Shown: positions 11,094 through 21,637, counted from the stretch's first letter. The stretch: DNA of 64,000 nt from Branchinecta lynchi (GCA_023053575.1 JAKZAP010000009.1:11389869-11453868); one strand, 5' to 3'. Numbers and translations are program-made. Notes: a model not told the origin generated them from the letters alone.

Positions 11094-11232
11094 ATACTCT
11101 CACATTACGAAAGAAATAGAAAACCGTGATTTTCGGGTTTTTTCACGGTTTTCTATTTTCGGGGTTTTTCACGGTTTTCTATTTCTTTCGTAATGAATGG
11201 TCAGCTTGGCTTCAAACCTTATACTCTCACAT
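11094..11232 (-). mobile_element. Small foldback element with 12-bp target duplication
   Basis: ATACTCTCACAT flanks the insert at 11094-11105 and 11221-11232. The 115-bp insert has a perfect 25-bp inverted repeat (11104-11128 against 11170-11194) and ends GGTCAGCTTGGCTTCAAACC, the same terminus as the elements at 22.8 and 61.7 kb. A duplicate copy sits at 11479-11617 inside the next 385-bp unit, so the insertion predates the segmental duplication. Confidence 0.75.
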
Positions 11233-11478
11233 ATGCGTAAAGCAGATTAATACAAAACAATTCATGCCAAGACCCAACCAATACCAATTGTTTGCCAAAC
11301 CTTGCCAAAATCAACACTTACATATTCTTAACCAATTGGACGATAATCAGTGTCCTTGGGGTTTTACAACAAATTTATTTAAGATTAAGGTATCCTGGTT
11401 TTTGAATTTCCCATCAAGTCTCTAAGTTCAGTCAACTAATCCACTAAACTTGGGAACATAGACTTTCAACTACAGTCG

Positions 11479-11617
11479 ATACTTTCACATTACGAAAGAA
11501 ATAGAAAACCGTGATTTTCGGGGTTTTTCGCGGTTTTCTATTTTCGGGGTTTTTCACGGTTTTCTATTTCTTTCGTAATGAATGGTCTGCTTGGCTTCAA
11601 ACCTTATACTCTCACAT
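11479..11617 (-). mobile_element. Duplicate of the small foldback element
   Basis: Same structure as the copy in the preceding 385-bp unit, with the flanking repeat now ATACTTTCACAT on the left and ATACTCTCACAT on the right. It was copied with the segment and is not an independent insertion. Confidence 0.75.
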
Positions 11618-11830
11618 TATATGTGTAAAGCAGATTAATACAAAACAATCCATGCCAAGACCCAACCAATATCAATTGTTTGCCAAACCTTGCCAAAATC
11701 GACACTTACATATTCTTAACCAATTGGACGATAATCAGCGTCCTTGGGGTTTTACAACGAATTTATTTAAGATTAAGGTATCCTGGTGTTTGAATTTTCC
11801 ATCAAATCTCTAAATTCAGTTTTGAATGGG

Positions 11831-12205
11831 CCATCAGAACGATTCGACGTCTCTAGCTTAGCAGGGGTTCTCTCTGTCAAATTAAGCCATCCGAATTTGG
11901 AAAGTGAAAGATTCGTCATCTCCTCGATAATACGGAATATTATTGCGAGTGGAAAACCCCAAGAAAAGCTTTAACTTTTTTTAATACCCGCATAGCTTCT
12001 TTTGCACTCTCAGTTACTACTGAAATAATAGTAGTAATGGCTCCGTCCCTCGAACGCTAGGCGATATTAAACTAAAGCCTTTCCACCTAATTATATCCTC
12101 CCACACTATCAACTATTAATCAGTTTTATGCCAACTATTTTTATTTAATGCTCATATATAAAACATAGAAAATTTTATTGTTTGAAATACTGGTGTCATG
12201 GCGCC
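11831..12205. other. No gene recognised
   Basis: AT-rich sequence without coding or repeat signal. Confidence 0.4.
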
Positions 12206-12738
12206 TTGACAAACGGGATCGACTAAAACCAGGCAGGGAAGGGAGCGCGAGAAAAGCAGGAAAGCATACTAAAACGAGGAAGGGCATCCTAAAACCAGGA
12301 AGGCCGTCGCCAGAATTCGCAGCACTGTTCCCTTCCTCTATTTAGTATTATTTGCGGGGTCGGAAACTTCTCAAATTCAAAGTTCACCATCCCTTCCTCG
12401 TTTTAGTATGCCCTTCCCGGTTAGTCGCCTACCGTCAGAAGAGAAATGAAAAGGTGAATTACAATGTTTATAGTTGCCGACCCCTCACTGAACTTAATGC
12501 CTACCCATGTCAGGATACTAAAACGAGGAAGGGATGGTGAACTTTGAATTTGAAAAGTTGCCGACCCCTCAAATAATACTAAATAGAGGAAGGGAACAGT
12601 GTTGCGAATTCTGGCGACAGCCTTCCTGGTTTTAGTATGCCCTTCCTCGTTTTAGTATACCCTTCCTGGTTTTAGTTTGCCTTCCTGCTTTTCTCGCGTT
12701 CCCTTCCCTTCCTGGTTTTAGTCGATCCCTTGACAAAC
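12206..12738. mobile_element. Long-arm foldback element with perfect 9-bp target duplication (Mutator-like)
   Basis: TTGACAAAC stands directly outside both ends (12206-12214 and 12730-12738). The element (12215-12729) starts GGGATCGACTAAAACCAGG and ends with its complement. The arms are about 210 bp long and carry repeated ACTAAAACGAGGAAGGGCA and TTCCCTTCCTC blocks. The number of these blocks differs between arms, so the arms have gained or lost internal units. The central spacer is under 100 bp and encodes nothing. Very long inverted ends with a 9-bp duplication are the signature of Mutator-like elements; the superfamily call rests on structure alone. Confidence 0.85.
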
Positions 12739-12939
12739 AAATAAACAAAACTACAGAAAACCATAACGACCAACCTTCTAATAAACAAAACTATAACGAG
12801 CAACCTGCTTATGTTCCTCAAAAGAGAACCTCCATCATATTGAATTTGCAACCTCCCCACCGTAGAAAAACTGGACCAAACATATAGAAACAAATCAATT
12901 ATAGTTTTAATTGGTGAAAGCTTGTCTGCGAAGTTAAAA

Positions 12940-13941
12940 CAAGACCAAAGGTTCCGGCGGGATCCCAGAAATTTAGTATTTTATCCAGACAATTGCGTCT
13001 TGTAGATATCCGGTCTTCGCCAGACTCCTTGAAAATGTGTACTATTAAATTTAGATACAGATTAAGGCCAAAGGCAAATCATCTGAGAAAACCAAATTCA
13101 GATGTGGATTCGAATTTGTGTTTACCCCTATGCGTCATACCTACATTGACGAAATTGATCAAAACTTTTTGCCTTATTTCTGCCTTAACTACTTGTCCAG
13201 CCAAAAACTTAAGCTCAAAACGAATTTTAGTATTTTACCCTATATCGTACCTCTATAAATTTCAGATAAAGTTTAATTTTGAACAAATGTTCAGGCTGTG
13301 GCCGGATTCCGATCGAACTATTTATCCGGCGAGAAAACAATTTTCATGTACGGACTCGGCATGCCTCTTTAACGATGCATCGAACCTCTAATCAACTGCA
13401 GAGAAAGCTTTTACTTATAACAAAACTTCTGGCAGCCGGATTCCGGATAGACTATTTGTCCGGGTAGAATTTTATTTTATTATTATTATAAATTATATAA
13501 TTTTATTATTGTCACACGCGGGCTCAGCATGTCCTTTTCCCTCTAAATCGAACATTCAATCAAGTTAATATAAAAGTTTTACTTTTAACAATTTTTTTCG
13601 ATTTTGCCCGGATCCCGGACGAACTAATTGTCCGGCGAAAAAGGAGTTTCAGATACGGATTCATCATGTCTCCTTACCCTTAGATTGACTATGTCGATCT
13701 TTTTAGAAAGTTTTTCCGTCCCTTGATTTGAAACCCCTCCCCACCCCTAAATATAGCCTACAGCAATCGGGCCGATCTACGAACTTGACATTTTCGACCC
13801 AAAGATCCTCACACCAAGTTTCAACAAAATATCCCAATCCCTTGCAAAGTTATCGTGCTAACAGACGGATGGACGGACGAATGGACGGACACATTTACGA
13901 AGTCATAGGTATCCCCGCCACTTACGTTTTGGGATCCCAAC
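12940..13941 (+). mobile_element. H1 tandem-repeat element, copy 3
   Basis: Starts with AAGACCAAAGGTTCC and GGGATCCC and ends CTTACGTTTTGGGATCCCAA. Between lie diverged 137-bp-type units (CCGGATTCCG, ACTATTTGTCCGGG), a (TTA)n patch near 13475 and only a short GGAC block near 13865, so its microsatellite is much shorter than in the 7.4-kb copy. The 132-codon frame at 12993-13391 lies in this repeat. Confidence 0.75.
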
Positions 13942-14051
13942 AAAAATAAAGAAAATCGCACAGCTCATTTCGTCCCTGGGGAGTCAAACACTTTAAACAG
14001 CAGCGACACTGACAGACAGTAGAAATTGCGATCAGACGCGATGAGTCTTAC

Positions 14052-15503
14052 ATTATGCACTCTTGTCTGTCGGTCGGTCGGGTGGTCTGTCCTACGATTG
14101 CGAGTTAGAATACTTCCAGATGTGCTGGGCCAATGAAATTTCGCAGGCGTATCAGGGACCCAACCAAACTAACTTGGGAATAAACACTTTCTCGATCTGA
14201 CCATCTGGGGGGAGCGGAGGGAGAAGGAATCCGGAAAGTTGAGTCGTGCATAACTTTCGAACGGGTGATCGGATTTGAATGAAACTTAATAACTGAATAC
14301 AAGACATATTTCCGATATCGCATTTGAAGTCGGGGGTTGGGGGGAGACCGAAAATCTCGTGAAACGGTCAGAATGGAGTGATCGGAGTGAAACTTTCCGG
14401 GAAGAACAAGCATCTGCTCTAGATAAATTATTTACATAATCAAACTGGATCTGGTCATTTGTGGGTGCGGGTGGAGGGGGGGGGGGGAATTCCCGTGATG
14501 GCGGTTTTGGGGATCTTTACGATGAAACTTGTCAGGGACATCAGGGACCAGAATCAAACTGACTTGAACATACAAAACTTCTCTATCCGATCATCGTGGG
14601 GGAGTGGAGGGAGGAGGAATCGGGAAAATTGAGTCATGCGTAACTTTGGAACAGGTGGTCGGATTCCAGTGCAATTTAATAATTGAACAGAATGTCCATA
14701 CTGGGATGATACTTGGCTGGGACATTAGAAATTCGAAAAGATTGGCTTAGAAATAGTCATTCCCCAAACCCGACCATTCCTTAAAGTACTAATCTTAACC
14801 GCAGAGTAAAAAAAATACTTTTAAGCAAACTATACAATCCCATGGTCCTCATTGGCCAGTTTTTCCTTGATGGTTTTGCTTACAAATGAATATCTAGCTT
14901 CCTTAAAGTACGCATCTTAACCGCAAAGCCAAAAAAGTACTTTTAATCAAACGATATATTTCGGCTCACGATCGTTCGTGCCACAAGAGTTTTCCTTAGA
15001 AATTAATTTCCTAAAACACTTAAAGTGCGCATCCCGATGAAATTTTTTTAGCCTGTGTAGTAGTATGGTAGTAGTACGAAAACGTTGCATGTAATACTAT
15101 GTAATAGCAAGGAATACTATCATTTAATGTGCCTCAGACTGGTCCAATCTTATGTAGTAGAATGCAGTAGCATCCTGTCTTGCCATAGTAGCATCCAGTC
15201 TTGCTAATAGTAGCATATAGCAGTATGCAGTAACACGGTAGCCTTAAGCAGAAGCATGTAGTAGCATCGTTAGTAATCTATACAACTTTTTCGTACTACT
15301 TCATAGTACTATTTTGAGATAAATTTCTCATCGGGATCGAACAGTGAAAAAAAAATACTTTTCTGCAACGATAATATATAAAGATCTCCAAGAGCCCATT
15401 ATCGTTTTTGCCTCAGGGGGTTTCGCTTACAAATGATCGGAACAAATCCGCGAATTTGCAAATGTCATATTTCATCCTCCGAACCAGCCTTACAAGTGCC
15501 ATA
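14052..15503. mobile_element. G-rich tandem-repeat element, family H2, copy 2
   Basis: Begins TATGCACTCTTGTCTGTCGG, runs through the same blocks as the 3.2-kb copy (ATCAGGGACCCAACCAAACT, CGAACGGGTGATCGG, poly-G near 14477) and ends ACAAGTGCCATA. It is interrupted near its right end by a complete family-E MITE. AACCGCAAAGCCAAAAAAGT and TTTTGCTTACAAATGAA blocks match the first copy. Confidence 0.7.
15032..15336. mobile_element. MITE family E, complete copy nested in H2
   Basis: Ends TCCCGATGAAATTTTTT and AAATTTCTCATCGGGA are inverted matches. The 305-bp interior is rich in TAGTAGTA/TAGCATG words, giving a strong internal repeat texture. It interrupts the H2 block after GTGCGCAT. A second copy, split by a LINE, lies at 36774-37516. 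Confidence 0.8.
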
Positions 15504-15837
15504 TGAGCCATATGAGCTTCTAGCTCTTCTTTTTAATAAATTTTGAACCAATTGCATACCGAATACTTTTGATGACTATCTCTCCTTGCCGATGCAAAAT
15601 CTCCGGCCTCTCCAGGTAGCTAGCGGAAGAAAGGCAGAAGTGGTGTCAGGGCTGCACCCAAAGATCGCGGTGATTGATTGACACAGTATTTGAGTCGTTG
15701 AGTTTGAGTCGTACGGACACGCTTACACCTTCTTCCTGAGAATCACTGGCGTGTTTTGGACTTAGTCATATAGAGTATTGCATCCCTTACAGAGAGACAG
15801 ACAGACAGACAGTGCGACGACATATACAACGGCTATA
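15504..15837. other. No gene recognised; segment shared with 17.9 kb
   Basis: GGCGTGTTTTGGACTTA followed by a (GACA)n block at about 15749-15812 recurs in variant form at 17929-17990. The shared stretch is short and its type is unclear. Confidence 0.4.
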
Positions 15838-16130
15838 CATTTTAGAACTGGGAGCGGATTGTTACCACTTGGGAAAAGACGACAATATATAGGGAGGGGG
15901 AAGGGACGGTACGTAATTATTTTTGCCCTACGCGTGGAAGTTTGAATGGAAGTGTGAGTCATCTGATGCGTGAGTGTGTCGAACTGAGGGATTTACGAAA
16001 GGAAGAGTTTGGTACATGCCTGCTTAATGAGATGTAGCTATAGTTAGGACAATTGGTGACAAATGCTTTATAAGTATAGAGAGTTATGTCGCCTCATAAG
16101 GCTAGCAATGGAGCACAGGAACGGATTTTT
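15838..16130 (+). pseudogene. Decayed LINE C-terminus, family L
   Basis: Fragments in two plus frames read ILELGADCYHLGK, then YFCPTRGSLNGSVSHLMREC and VELRDLRKEEFG, and finally AMEHRNGFF before a stop. They align in order with the better copies at 24.7 and 53.2 kb (PYFCPMCG, FHVMC, EIFG, MEHRRRFLE). The second zinc-finger cysteine is now R. Frame changes and stops make it a pseudogene. It feeds directly into the tandem array of LINE 3' ends that follows. Confidence 0.65.
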
Positions 16131-17130
16131 TTTAGTTTGATTGAATAATTTTGTGATGCTTAGTCGCTTATCAGAGATTTTTTTGTTCCATGTTTTTTGC
16201 CATGTTGTTCTTTGCTATTGTCCTCGGGCCTTTAAAGCAATTAAGTCATTATTATTATTACAGCATGGTGTACCATGACGAAACCTAGCACAGAAACAGA
16301 TTTTTGGAGTTTAATTAAATAGTTTTGTGATGTTTATTTTGTTGTTTGTTGCATTTTTTTGCCATGTTGTTCTTTGCTATTTTGTCTTCGGGCTTTTAGA
16401 ACAATTAAGTCATTATTATTATTGCAGCATCGTGTGCCATGACGAAACCTAGCACAGAAACAGATTTTGGGATTTAATTGAATAGTTTTGTGATGTTTAT
16501 TTTGTTGTTTGTTCCATTTTTTGCCATGTTGTTCTTTGCTATATTGTCTTCGGGCTTTTATAACAATTAAGTCATTATTATTATTGCAGCATCGTGTGCC
16601 ATGACGAAACCTAGCGCATAAACAGATTTTTGGAGTTTAGTTTAATGGTTTTGTGATTGTTATTAGTGATTTTGTTGTTTGTTCCATTTTTTTTGGCCAT
16701 GTTGCTCTTTGCTATTGTCCTCGGGCTTTTAAAGCAGTTAAGTCATTATTATTATTACCGCATCGTGTACCATGACGAAACCTAGCACAGAAACAGATTT
16801 TTGGAGTTTAATTGAATAGTTTTGTGATGTTATCAGTGATTTTGTGGTTTGTTCCATTTTTTGCCATGTTGTTCTTTGCTATATTGTCCTCGGGCTTTTA
16901 GAAAAATTAAGTCATTATTATTACTGCAGCATCGTGTACCATGACGAAACCTAGCACAGAAACAGATTTCGGGGTTTAATTGAATAGTCTTGTGATAGTT
17001 ATCAGTGATTTTGTTTTTTGTTCCATTTCTTTTGCAATGTTGTTCTTTGCTATTGTCCTCGGGCCTTTAAAGCAATTTAGTCGTTATTATTATTACAGCA
17101 CCGTGTACCATGACGAAACCTAGGGCAGAA
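16108..17130 (+). repeat. Tandem array of LINE 3' ends, about 170-bp unit, six copies
   Basis: A block reading CAGCATCGTGTACCATGACG, with small changes, occurs near 16261, 16435, 16587, 16758, 16927 and 17096. Each unit contains GCACAGAAACAGATTTTTGG, GCCATGTTGTTCTTTGCTAT, CCTCGGGCTTTT and AAGTCATTATTATTATT. These are the LINE 3' UTR with its (ATT)n tail plus a linker of about 30 bp. The first copy is continuous with the decayed LINE coding end. A lone linker (GTACCATGATGAAACCT) appears again near 17382. Confidence 0.85.
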
Positions 17131-17142
17131 AAAGAGAAGACA

Positions 17143-17187
17143 GACGGACCGACATTTCGGTCCGTCACATTCATAGTCAGGTGTCAG

Positions 17188-17222
<35 letters not shown>
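17143..17222. repeat. Hairpin followed by (TA)n
   Basis: GACGGACCGA and TCGGTCCGTC (17143-17152, 17157-17166) are perfect inverted repeats around a 4-nt loop. An uninterrupted (AT)n run of about 32 bp follows at 17190-17222. Confidence 0.8.
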
Positions 17223-17224
<2 letters not shown>

Positions 17225-17575
17225 GTATATAAAGCTATAAAGCCATATACAGAAAAAAAAAAATCAATCTCAAATAACAAGCAACCTCACATTCTTAACT
17301 TAATATCCTACCGACTTTCTACTAAACTAATAACTTTTTCTGCCACACCTAGTTATGGCTGCCATGCAAATATCATCTTGTACCATGATGAAACCTGCTC
17401 ATGCCCACCAATATTCTTGATGGCTAACTCATCATTTCGATGAAGAATCAACGTGTGCCTAGCGAAGAGCCAAAAACACCACTGGCGCGACACATAACAA
17501 ACGTTGCTGATTGGTTGACACGTGATTTGAAACGGATTAATATTCGTTCATCCAAGCTGATCGCGAATCCTGTTT
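17223..17575. other. No gene recognised
   Basis: Apart from the solitary array linker near 17382, nothing is identifiable. Confidence 0.4.
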
Positions 17576-17861
17576 GATAGTGCAAAACGGATACGTAGCT
17601 GAATTTTGTTGGATCTACTTTTCGGTCCTTCTTGGCAAGGGTCCTCTTCAGGTTCTTCCCACAAATATTCTTTGAGCCCAAGCTGACTTTGAAACATTTA
17701 ATCATAGCTGACGTATCCGTTGTAAACATTGTTTGAATAAATTCTTCCCACAGTGTCCTTTTTCCAACTTGAGCGGTTTTTAGCCTGAAGAGGACCCTTG
17801 CCAAGAAGGGCCGAGATATAGCTCCAATGAAATTCAGCTGACATATCTGTTTTGCACTACC
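17576..17861. mobile_element. Inverted-repeat element with two opposed hammerhead-like cores
   Basis: Ends GATAGTGCAAAACGGATACG and CATATCTGTTTTGCACTACC are inverted matches. Two hammerhead-like cores face each other: minus strand 17620-17651 (CTGAAGA, stem II CCCTT/AAGG, GAAA) and plus strand 17785-17819 (CTGAAGA, CCCTT/AAGGG, GAGA). A smaller related element is inserted at 17664-17741 between perfect 11-bp direct repeats TTCTTCCCACA. A 143-codon minus frame through it is a by-product. Confidence 0.7.
17653..17752 (+). mobile_element. 78-bp nested insert with 11-bp target duplication
   Basis: TTCTTCCCACA at 17653-17663 and 17742-17752 brackets 78 bp that run from TTTGAGCCCAAGCTGACTTT to GTATCCGTTGTAAACATTG and GAATAAA. 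These are the terminal sequences of the elements at 10.4 and 22.0 kb with the middle missing. An 11-bp duplication is longer than most DNA transposons make and fits target-primed reverse transcription. Confidence 0.75.
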
Positions 17862-18851
17862 AAATATGATTTGAAACAATTTTGAGGATTTGTTTGGGTG
17901 ACATTTCTCCTTCTTCTCGATGTCCAGCGGCGTGTTTCGGACTTAAAGTATTACATAACCAGATAATCTGAAAAGAGCAGACAGACAGACCGAAATAGAG
18001 ACATTGCGGTGGCATCCTTAAGCATGGCAAGCGTAAAGCGTCATAAAGATAGGGTCTTGTACCACGAGCGTTGAAAACTGATCACGCAATGCCACACCAG
18101 AACAATTCAGCATTGCATGACCACTAGTTGAAGACAAATGGATGCAATTTTGCGAGTTCCAACCGTTTTTGCACTTCATAAAATTGCGTGTGACATACTA
18201 GTGGAATCGGAATGTCTTATATCATGCAAAATTCACGAATAAATCTGAAATCTGACGGTAACGATCGGTCTGCAGCTACAATTACAGTGAGATTATCGTG
18301 CATACAATTACCATGCGCCCTGTCTACCACGGATGATCTCTAGTCCAGCGTATCCAAGACACGATGTCGACGATGACACGTGGTGACGTGTCGAGACGAG
18401 TCCGAGTCCTATACGAAGTTCCTTGAGATGAGACGAGCCCGAGGATATAAATAAATGTTCTAGAGATAGAATCGCATCCGAGTCCTAAAAAATATTTTTT
18501 CTTTTTTTTAATAAACAATAGAACTTTATAGGTTCAGGTTCTTTTAATTTATACAACAGATAACAATAAAAGTCGATCAGTGGGGGCCGGCGGGGATATA
18601 AGCTCGTTAGCTCGGTCCCACGCGGAATATTCACCAAACATACAGAATCTACAGAAATTGTATCGCTAATACTGTAACCCCACACTACACCAGCATGACA
18701 AGATAAAAGCATTTTTGTTAGGGCATTGATAAGACACTATGCCAGCGCGACACACACAAAAAAAACACTGAACGGCTCTAGTACAGTACTATGGCATTAT
18801 GTGCACCAGCCCGACAATATACCAGCAATCTTGGTACCAGAAAAAAAGCAT
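17862..18851. other. No gene recognised
   Basis: Contains the segment shared with 15.75 kb (17929-17990) and a GAGTCCGAGTCCT-rich stretch (18390-18490) that resembles 44800-44870. No coding signal. Confidence 0.4.
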
Positions 18852-19121
18852 ATAATACCAATGCAGCCTACTTCGTAACAGCATTCAACTAGTGTCCATG
18901 CGCATTATGCTCCCGAAGGGTGTTCCAGTATCATGCTATTGATGCGCAAAACCGGTTTTCTGAAATTTGCCAAGTTTTTTCTAGAAATCAATGGGTCTAG
19001 GAAAAGGCTTAAAACAGCTAAGGCCGTAAATAATTTGTTGGAAGCAGAGCTTAGGTTTACAGTAATCAACTAGTTTTGAATATTGGAGCATAAACTGCAA
19101 ATAGTGCTAGGTGTGCTTTAA
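18852..19121 (-). mobile_element. MITE family B, partial copy
   Basis: AATGCAGCCTACTTCGTAAC, AGGAAAAGGCTTAAAACAGC and AAATAGTGCTAGGTGTGCTT match the family in reverse. The left terminal repeat is not visible. Confidence 0.6.
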
Positions 19122-19132
19122 GAGACGAACCA

Positions 19133-19516
19133 CACTGTCAGAAGTTTCATAAAAGATAGCGTATAACACTTTCAAGAATAACACCTTTTCACTTAGAAAT
19201 AAAGTGTTATTACCAATTAAGTCTACACTATTTCGTGCCTAGATCTCCAACAACACCTTCAATTCGTAAAAATACTAACAGGAACGAAAGAAACATAACA
19301 GATAACATCCCAAAGTGTTATCTGTTGAAACCGCGCATCCTTCTGTTGTCGTTATGTAACTTCTGACAGTGTAGTATGTTTACCTATTGAAGGTGTTGTT
19401 GGAGATCTAGGCACGAAATAGTATAAACCTAACTGGTCATAGCACTTTATTTCAAAGAGAAAAGGTGTTATTCTTGAAAGTGTTATGCACAATCCGTTAT
19501 TAAACTTCTGACAGTG
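19133..19516. mobile_element. MITE family A, chimeric copy
   Basis: Outer arms start CACTGTCAGAAGTTTCATAA and end inverted at CTTCTGACAGTG, carrying TAGATCTCCAACAACACCTT. The centre holds a second, different segment (AACATAACAGATAACATCCC, GTTGTCGTTATGTAAC, CTTCTGACAGTG) that matches one end of the 1152-1483 element. The same composite lies at 62.7 kb in the opposite orientation, so it moved as a unit. Confidence 0.75.
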
Positions 19517-19734
19517 TACATATCAATACATGCAACTTGTTGGTGCAACTATCATACAACTACGCTGGCTACAAATTTTTCATCGGGATATCCTCATCAC
19601 CATAATCAGACTAAAACTCACAGCCTAGTTTTGTATTGCCGCAGTTATCCTCATTTTCCTCAGCTCAAGTGGTTGCATTCCACATTCTTCGGTCGCTCTA
19701 CGGACTTTCAACTTCGGTGCCCGACACATTTACT
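19517..19734. other. No gene recognised
   Basis: Short stretch between two repeats with no coding or RNA signal. Confidence 0.35.
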
Positions 19735-20440
19735 GTAGCTTTTTCTAGCGAATAGTAAAAAACAAATCATGTGGTTGTTTTGACTTTTGACTGAAAACCC
19801 TTATCTCGCTACATGGTTTGATGTAATCTAATGCAAGTTCCACCAAGACATACTTTACAGATATCACTTTGATTTCTGAGTTGACTTCTTCATGCTTAAT
19901 TTGATTCCTATCCAGTTTATAGCCCAATTCAATCTAATAATGTAAAAGAAATTAACACTGCTGGAAGAAATAAAGGTTAATTATACGGCACCAGTCAGCG
20001 ACCTTTTACTATAATTAATCAATTATTATCCAGTTATTATTTGTTCTCGTGTTAGGAAACTCGAGTTCAATATTCTTTTTGTAACTCCTCCGATAGTGCT
20101 GTAACTTTTCCATCAGACTTTTTTCTACGTAGCTTTCTCTAGCGAATAGTAAAAAAAAATCATGTGGTTGTTTTGACTTTTGACTGAAAACCCTTATCTC
20201 GCTACATGGTTTGATGTAATCTAATACAAGTTCCACCAAGACATACTTTACAGATATCACCTTGATTTCTGAGTTGACTTCTTCATGCTTAATTTGATTC
20301 CTATGCAGTTTATAACCCAATTAAATCTAATAATGAAAAGAATGGTACTGGAAGAAATAAAGGTTAATTATACGGCAACCATAGTCAGCGACCTGTTACA
20401 ATAATTAATCAGTTCGTAGGTATTATTTGTTCTCGTGTCG
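19735..20440. repeat. 394-bp direct tandem duplication
   Basis: GTAGCTTTTTCTAGCGAATA at 19735 recurs as GTAGCTTTCTCTAGCGAATA at 20129. Both copies carry TGGTTGTTTTGACTTTTGAC and end near TTATTTGTTCTCGTGT. Each gives a minus frame with RNQIKHEEVNSEIKVISVKY, and 23202-23426 carries a diverged relative with RNRIKHEEV. The frame is kept in three copies, so a decayed coding origin is possible, but I recognise no domain. Confidence 0.75.
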
Positions 20441-20943
20441 TTCTAAATTTTCCATCGATACAATACACCCATCAACCAGAAAAACGATATGATAAAAATG
20501 TAATAGCAAAGACTAAATGTCAATTCGTCTAAGCAATCCAATGAAATTCAATACTGTAACTGTGGTTGCTCAAAAAGCCGACGACGTTTTAGCTTTCAAC
20601 TGTTCGTAGCATTCACTTTAACCACGTGGTAATTGATCAGTATGCTTCAATGTAATTAGCTTATAGCGTGTTGTGTAGTTACTTTGAAAATGTTTAATTT
20701 TATGTCGTTACTTGGGTCTTCACTCACCAGATTCTCCTAATCGTAAGAACATTAACCAAAAAGAGTTTCATGTTTCGTGGCTTCTACCGCGAAAGGAATT
20801 CGTCTTTTTATGCTGTATGGTAGAGGTATGTTATGTCGGATGTCAACTAACTCTGAACGCCATGAAAAACCCGATGATTTTGCACAGTATTTATGCACAA
20901 TCATCAGTATTTATGCATACGTTGTAAATGAAAAACAAAAGTT
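20441..20943. other. No gene recognised
   Basis: Contains CAGTATTTATGCA twice near 20884 and 20906. Small open frames show no motif. Confidence 0.4.
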
Positions 20944-21010
20944 TCCTCTGCTGGGATTTGAACCCACGACCTGCGGCCACTGTTCTGTCACTGAGCTACA
21001 CAGGGACTTT
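20944..21010 (-). other. tRNA-like SINE head or tRNA pseudogene
   Basis: On the minus strand TAGCTCAGTGA (20988-20998) matches a polymerase III A box and GGTTCAAATCC (20954-20964) matches a B box. The acceptor ends (TCCCTG and CAGAGGA) pair only with a bulge. The anticodon arm is too short for a working tRNA: about 14 nt separate the D and T arms. A tRNA-derived SINE 5' end is the likeliest reading; the body beyond the B box has no second copy in this window. Confidence 0.55.
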
Positions 21011-21637
21011 TGAACATAGTGGGCAAACCACTATAATAGTCAGATAGAAGCGGGCCACAGGAAAAGTGATCCCATCGAAGGCAAATTCATTCAAAAAGTT
21101 GTTTAAGTAAAATGAAGTCAAATTAAAGCCACATACTGATTTTTTTTTTAATATTTCTCTAAAAGTAGACAGTAAAAGTCTGAAGTACTGCATTGATTTA
21201 AAAATCGTCCGAAGTATCCGAACAGAAGACAAAAATTCAAAGGGAACATAAATTGATATTATGCTTGATGTAGAACGAAAACTGAAACACTTGGCTCTCC
21301 GCATATTTCAAGTTCTTATTGTTCACATTCGACTGAACTCCCGCAAACAAAACCAAGGTAGTCCAAATTTTGATAAGTTCGGTTTCGGATTTTAAAAACC
21401 CTTATTTCGCTGCGTGTTTTGATTTAAAGTAATAGTAGGCTACAGTAAAAGTTGATGCGTCGGACGTCGCGTACCTGTGAATGGTACCGACTAATCGGAT
21501 AGAATTATTTGTATGCACATACTAAATTATATTTATGCACAATATTTAAACATAATGAAAAAAGGTAATTAATGTAAATTAAAGTCTATAGTAAAGCAAC
21601 GGCTAAGAACGGAAAGTCAGTTAAGATGTTTGACAAC
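21011..21637. other. No gene recognised
   Basis: The part near 21360-21440 (TTTCGGATTTTAAAAACCC, TGATTTAAAGTAATAG) is related to the 23.2-23.4 kb repeat. No coding signal. Confidence 0.4.

Larger units (their letters stand above)
10290..11830. repeat. 385-bp segmental tandem duplication, three copies with the first disrupted
   Basis: CCATCAAGTCTCTAAGTTC occurs at 11026 and 11411 and, with changes, at 11799, so the period is 385-388 bp. Units two and three are nearly identical. The first unit can be followed at 10300-10395 (TTTGCCAAACCTTGCCAAAA) and again from about 10935, so roughly 540 bp is inserted within it. Frames of about 100 codons in units two and three (such as 11126-11425) have no family match and I do not call them genes. 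Confidence 0.8.

Noticed and set aside
16108..17130. CRISPR-like regular repeat array
   Set aside because: The whole 170-bp unit is repeated without variable spacers, and the sequence is a LINE 3' end in a eukaryotic context.
17448..17879. 143-codon minus frame
   Set aside because: It crosses the inverted-repeat ribozyme-bearing element and its nested insert; no protein motif.
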